A stretch of DNA of 64,000 nt from Rathayibacter sp. VKM Ac-2760 (lineage in GTDB: Bacteria > Actinomycetota > Actinomycetes > Actinomycetales > Microbacteriaceae): NCBI RefSeq assembly GCF_009834185.1, contig NZ_CP047174.1, positions 62,001-126,000 on the forward strand, given 5' to 3'. The notes beneath the pieces are model-generated. The model saw only the letters and a program-made list of their open reading frames with translations, had not been told where the DNA came from and searched no databases. Shown piece after piece: positions 61,906 through 64,000 of the stretch (position 1 is its first letter; every line of letters begins with the position of its first letter). The position numbers and the translations under genes are program-made.

Positions 61906-61929
61906 AATATAGCGATGTGTTGCTAAATT
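61906..61929. promoter_or_regulatory. Candidate operator between SDR and GH3 genes
   Basis: AATATAGCGA (61906-61915) faces TTGCTAAATT (61920-61929): an imperfect palindrome around TAGC/GCTA with 4-base centre, in a locally AT-rich stretch. It may bind the TetR protein at 60295-60915. The same bases contain TAATAT, a good -10 element. Confidence 0.45.
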
Positions 61930-61996
61930 GGCGGGCGGGAACGTCGTCACCGCGTCGTCGCGTCCGCACCGAATGGACAGAGGAGTCCCGATCGCC

Positions 61997-64000
61997 ATGA
62001 CAACCCCCTCACCTCGCGCAACCGACCCGCTGGACGGGCTCACCCTCGAGGACTCGGCGTCGCTGCTGAGCGGCCGGGCGTTCTGGACCACGCGCGACGT
62101 CGCGGACGTCCCGAGCCTGCTCCTGACGGACGGTCCGCACGGCGTCCGTCGGCAGACCGGCGCGGTGGACCATCTCGGCATCGCTCCGAGCGAACCGGCG
62201 ACGTGCTTCCCGCCCGCCGTCGCCCTCGCGCAGACCTGGGATCCCGCACTCGCGGAGCGCGTCGGGAAGGCTCTGGGCGCGGAGGCGCGGGCGCTGGGGG
62301 TGTCCGTGCTCCTCGGCCCGGGAGTGAACATCAAGCGCGATCCTCGATGCGGCCGCAACTTCGAGTACTTCTCGGAGGATCCGCTCGTCAGCGCAGCGAT
62401 GGGCTCGGCCTGGGTCGTCGGCCTGCAGAGCACAGGAGTAGGCGCCTCCCTGAAGCATTTCGCGGCGAACAACCAGGAGACGGAGCGGATGCGGGTCAGC
62501 GCCGACATCGATGAGCGCCCCCTCCACGAGATCTACCTGCGCGCCTTCGAACGAGTGGTGCGGGACGCTCGCCCCTGGACGGTCATGGCGTCGTACAACG
62601 GCGTGAACGGGATCCCCGTCACTGAGCATCGCGGCCTGCTCACCGACATCCTTCGGGCCCGCTGGGGATTCGACGGTGTCGTCGTCAGCGATTGGGGCGC
62701 TGTCCGCGACCGGGTCGCGGCGCTCCGCGCGGGTCTCGATCTTCAGATGCCCGGTGGCGACGACGACGTGACCCGCTCGGTCGTCGAGGCCGTCGAGGCG
62801 GGCGAGCTCGACCGCTCCCTCGTCGAGGAGAGCGCCCGGCGACTGGTCGCGCTGGCCGAGCGCACCGAGATCGGACGCACCGACCGCTCCGTGGTCGACC
62901 ACGACGCCCACCACGCGCTCGCCCGGGAGGTGGCGGGCCGGGCCGTCGTGCTGCTCACGAACGAGGCCGTCGCGGGCGAGCCCCTGCTGCCGCTCGCCCC
63001 CTCCGCGCCGCTCGCCGTGATCGGCGGCTTCGCCGAGGTGCCGCGATTCCAAGGCGGGGGGAGCTCCAAGGTGACGGCGACCAGGGTGGATTCACCGCTG
63101 GACGAGATCCGAGCCCTCGCGGGTGAGGGCGTGCAGTACGCGCGCGGCTTCACGACCGCCGCCGATCCGGACGCCGAGCGACTTCGTCTCGAGGCGACGG
63201 ATCTCGCCGCCCGGTGCGGAACCGCTGTCGTCTTCCTCGGCCTGGCGACGTCGCAGGAGGCCGAGGGTGCCGACCGGTCCGACATCGAGCTTCCCGCCGA
63301 GCAGCTCGCACTCCTCGAGAGCGTCGCCCGCGTCCAACCTCGGACCGTCGTCGTCCTCTCGCACGGCGGCGTGATCCGCCTGCGCCCTGTCGTCGAACTC
63401 GTGCCGGCGATCGTCGACGGCGCGGTGCTCGGTCAGGCCGTCGGCGGCGCGATCGCCGACGTCCTCTTCGGAGTGGTGAACCCGGCCGGTCGTCTCGCTG
63501 AGACCGTCCCGCTTCGCCTGGAGGACGCGCCCTCGTACCTCGACTTCCCCGGAGAGCACCTTCATGTGCGTTACGGCGAGGGTGTCGATGTCGGCTACCG
63601 CGGCTACGACGCCCGTGGGCTCGCCGTGGAGTTCCCCTTCGGACACGGACTCTCGTACACGTCCTTCGAGCACTCCGACCTCGAGCTCAGCGTCGAGGAC
63701 GGCGGGATCCGCGCTCGGGTCATCGTGACGAACACCGGTCGGCGCGATGGACGCGAGGTCGTGCAGTTCTACGTCACCCGCCCCGGTCGGCCGACGGTCC
63801 GCGAGCTGAAGGGCTTCCGCAGCGTCGACATCCCCGTCGGCCGCGCGACACGGGTCGACGTCCTGATCCCTCGACACGAGCTCGCGGCGTGGGACATCCG
63901 CGTCCACGACTGGGTGGTCGAGGGAGGCGACTACCTGGTGGCCGTCGGCGCCTCGAGTCGTGACCTCCGCGCCGTCGAGCCGGTCGCGCTCGAGGGCGAC
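61997..64000 (+). CDS. GH3 beta-glucosidase family (3' end outside window)
   Basis: 668 codons from ATG 61997 to the window edge. GH3 features: LLLTDGPHGVRRQ, SVLLGPGVNIKRDPRCGRNFEYFSEDP, KHFAANNQETERMRVSADID, and VVVSDWGAV with nucleophile D232. A second (alpha/beta) domain begins near residue 300 and a C-terminal fibronectin-like domain (VIVTNTGRRDGREVVQFYV) near 580. There is no signal peptide, so it is likely intracellular. Full enzymes of this type reach about 750-850 residues. Cleaves beta-linked glucose from oligosaccharides or glycosides, including plant glycosides (in line with GH78 and P450 nearby). Confidence 0.93.
   Translation, partial: MTTPSPRATDPLDGLTLEDSASLLSGRAFWTTRDVADVPSLLLTDGPHGVRRQTGAVDHLGIAPSEPATCFPPAVALAQTWDPALAERVGKALGAEARALGVSVLLGPGVNIKRDPRCGRNFEYFSEDPLVSAAMGSAWVVGLQSTGVGASLKHFAANNQETERMRVSADIDERPLHEIYLRAFERVVRDARPWTVMASYNGVNGIPVTEHRGLLTDILRARWGFDGVVVSDWGAVRDRVAALRAGLDLQMPGGDDDVTRSVVEAVEAGELDRSLVEESARRLVALAERTEIGRTDRSVVDHDAHHALAREVAGRAVVLLTNEAVAGEPLLPLAPSAPLAVIGGFAEVPRFQGGGSSKVTATRVDSPLDEIRALAGEGVQYARGFTTAADPDAERLRLEATDLAARCGTAVVFLGLATSQEAEGADRSDIELPAEQLALLESVARVQPRTVVVLSHGGVIRLRPVVELVPAIVDGAVLGQAVGGAIADVLFGVVNPAGRLAETVPLRLEDAPSYLDFPGEHLHVRYGEGVDVGYRGYDARGLAVEFPFGHGLSYTSFEHSDLELSVEDGGIRARVIVTNTGRRDGREVVQFYVTRPGRPTVRELKGFRSVDIPVGRATRVDVLIPRHELAAWDIRVHDWVVEGGDYLVAVGASSRDLRAVEPVALEGD

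Overview
The window is 64 kb of high-GC DNA (roughly 70% by eye) with short intergenic gaps, many 4-bp or 1-bp start/stop overlaps and actinobacterial gene families: MmyB-type XRE regulator, GAF-ANTAR, Lsr2, ROK proteins, and DNA-damage promoters of the PafBC type. A palindromic repeat at 39283-39377 is of a kind I associate with Microbacteriaceae. The best guess is a Microbacteriaceae chromosome; genus is not determined. No rRNA, tRNA, CRISPR array or IS element was seen.

Layout. (1) 1-7.0 kb: mixed small genes (truncated MmyB-type regulator, exported cyclophilin-like protein, GAF-ANTAR protein, SnoaL-like remnant, secreted Ig-fold protein, Lsr2, unknowns). (2) 7.1-15.0 kb: a mobilisation segment with two small genes facing a candidate oriT, mobC, a relaxase and a long helical protein. 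Its cargo is an intact YhcG/DUF1016 PD-(D/E)XK protein, a strikingly lower-GC DUF4365-type putative nuclease, and a decayed second YhcG copy. (3) 15.4-39.3 kb: the centre of interest, a continuous glycan-utilisation island. Reading leftward from 31.9 kb are an exported PpiC/SurA-like chaperone and a large secreted beta-helix protein (together resembling the LnbY/LnbX lacto-N-biosidase pair, GH136), a ROK repressor, a sugar ABC importer, a GH112 phosphorylase, a 59-residue membrane protein, a GH29 fucosidase, a ROK sugar kinase, NagB, NagA and an aldose epimerase. Reading rightward from 32.2 kb are all steps of the oxidative L-fucose pathway plus an FMN lactate dehydrogenase/oxidase and a GntR regulator. 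(4) 39.7-42.7 kb: two-component system, unknown 95-residue gene and alpha-type carbonic anhydrase lipoprotein in one overlapping operon. (5) 42.8-49.7 kb: alpha-L-rhamnosidase locus (TetR, MFS, GH78, predicted alpha/beta-hydrolase) with two matched operators. (6) 49.9-53.9 kb: DUF2461 gene, uvrB and a Y-family polymerase; the first two carry near-identical PafBC-type promoters. (7) 54.1-61.8 kb: esterase, TetR, a complete class I cytochrome P450 system (reductase, P450, ferredoxin), MFS exporter, TetR and SDR. (8) 62.0 kb to the end: GH3 beta-glucosidase, cut by the window edge.

How region 3 works together (inference from families): the surface enzyme releases a Gal-beta-1,3-GlcNAc disaccharide, possibly fucosylated; the ABC system imports it; GH29 removes fucose inside the cell; GH112 phosphorolyses the disaccharide to Gal-1-P and GlcNAc; the ROK kinase, NagA and NagB take GlcNAc to fructose-6-P; fucose goes through fuconate to pyruvate and L-lactate, and the lactate is oxidised. 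Such a host-glycan (type-1 chain/mucin) pathway is best known from gut bifidobacteria and would be unexpected in this kind of actinobacterium.
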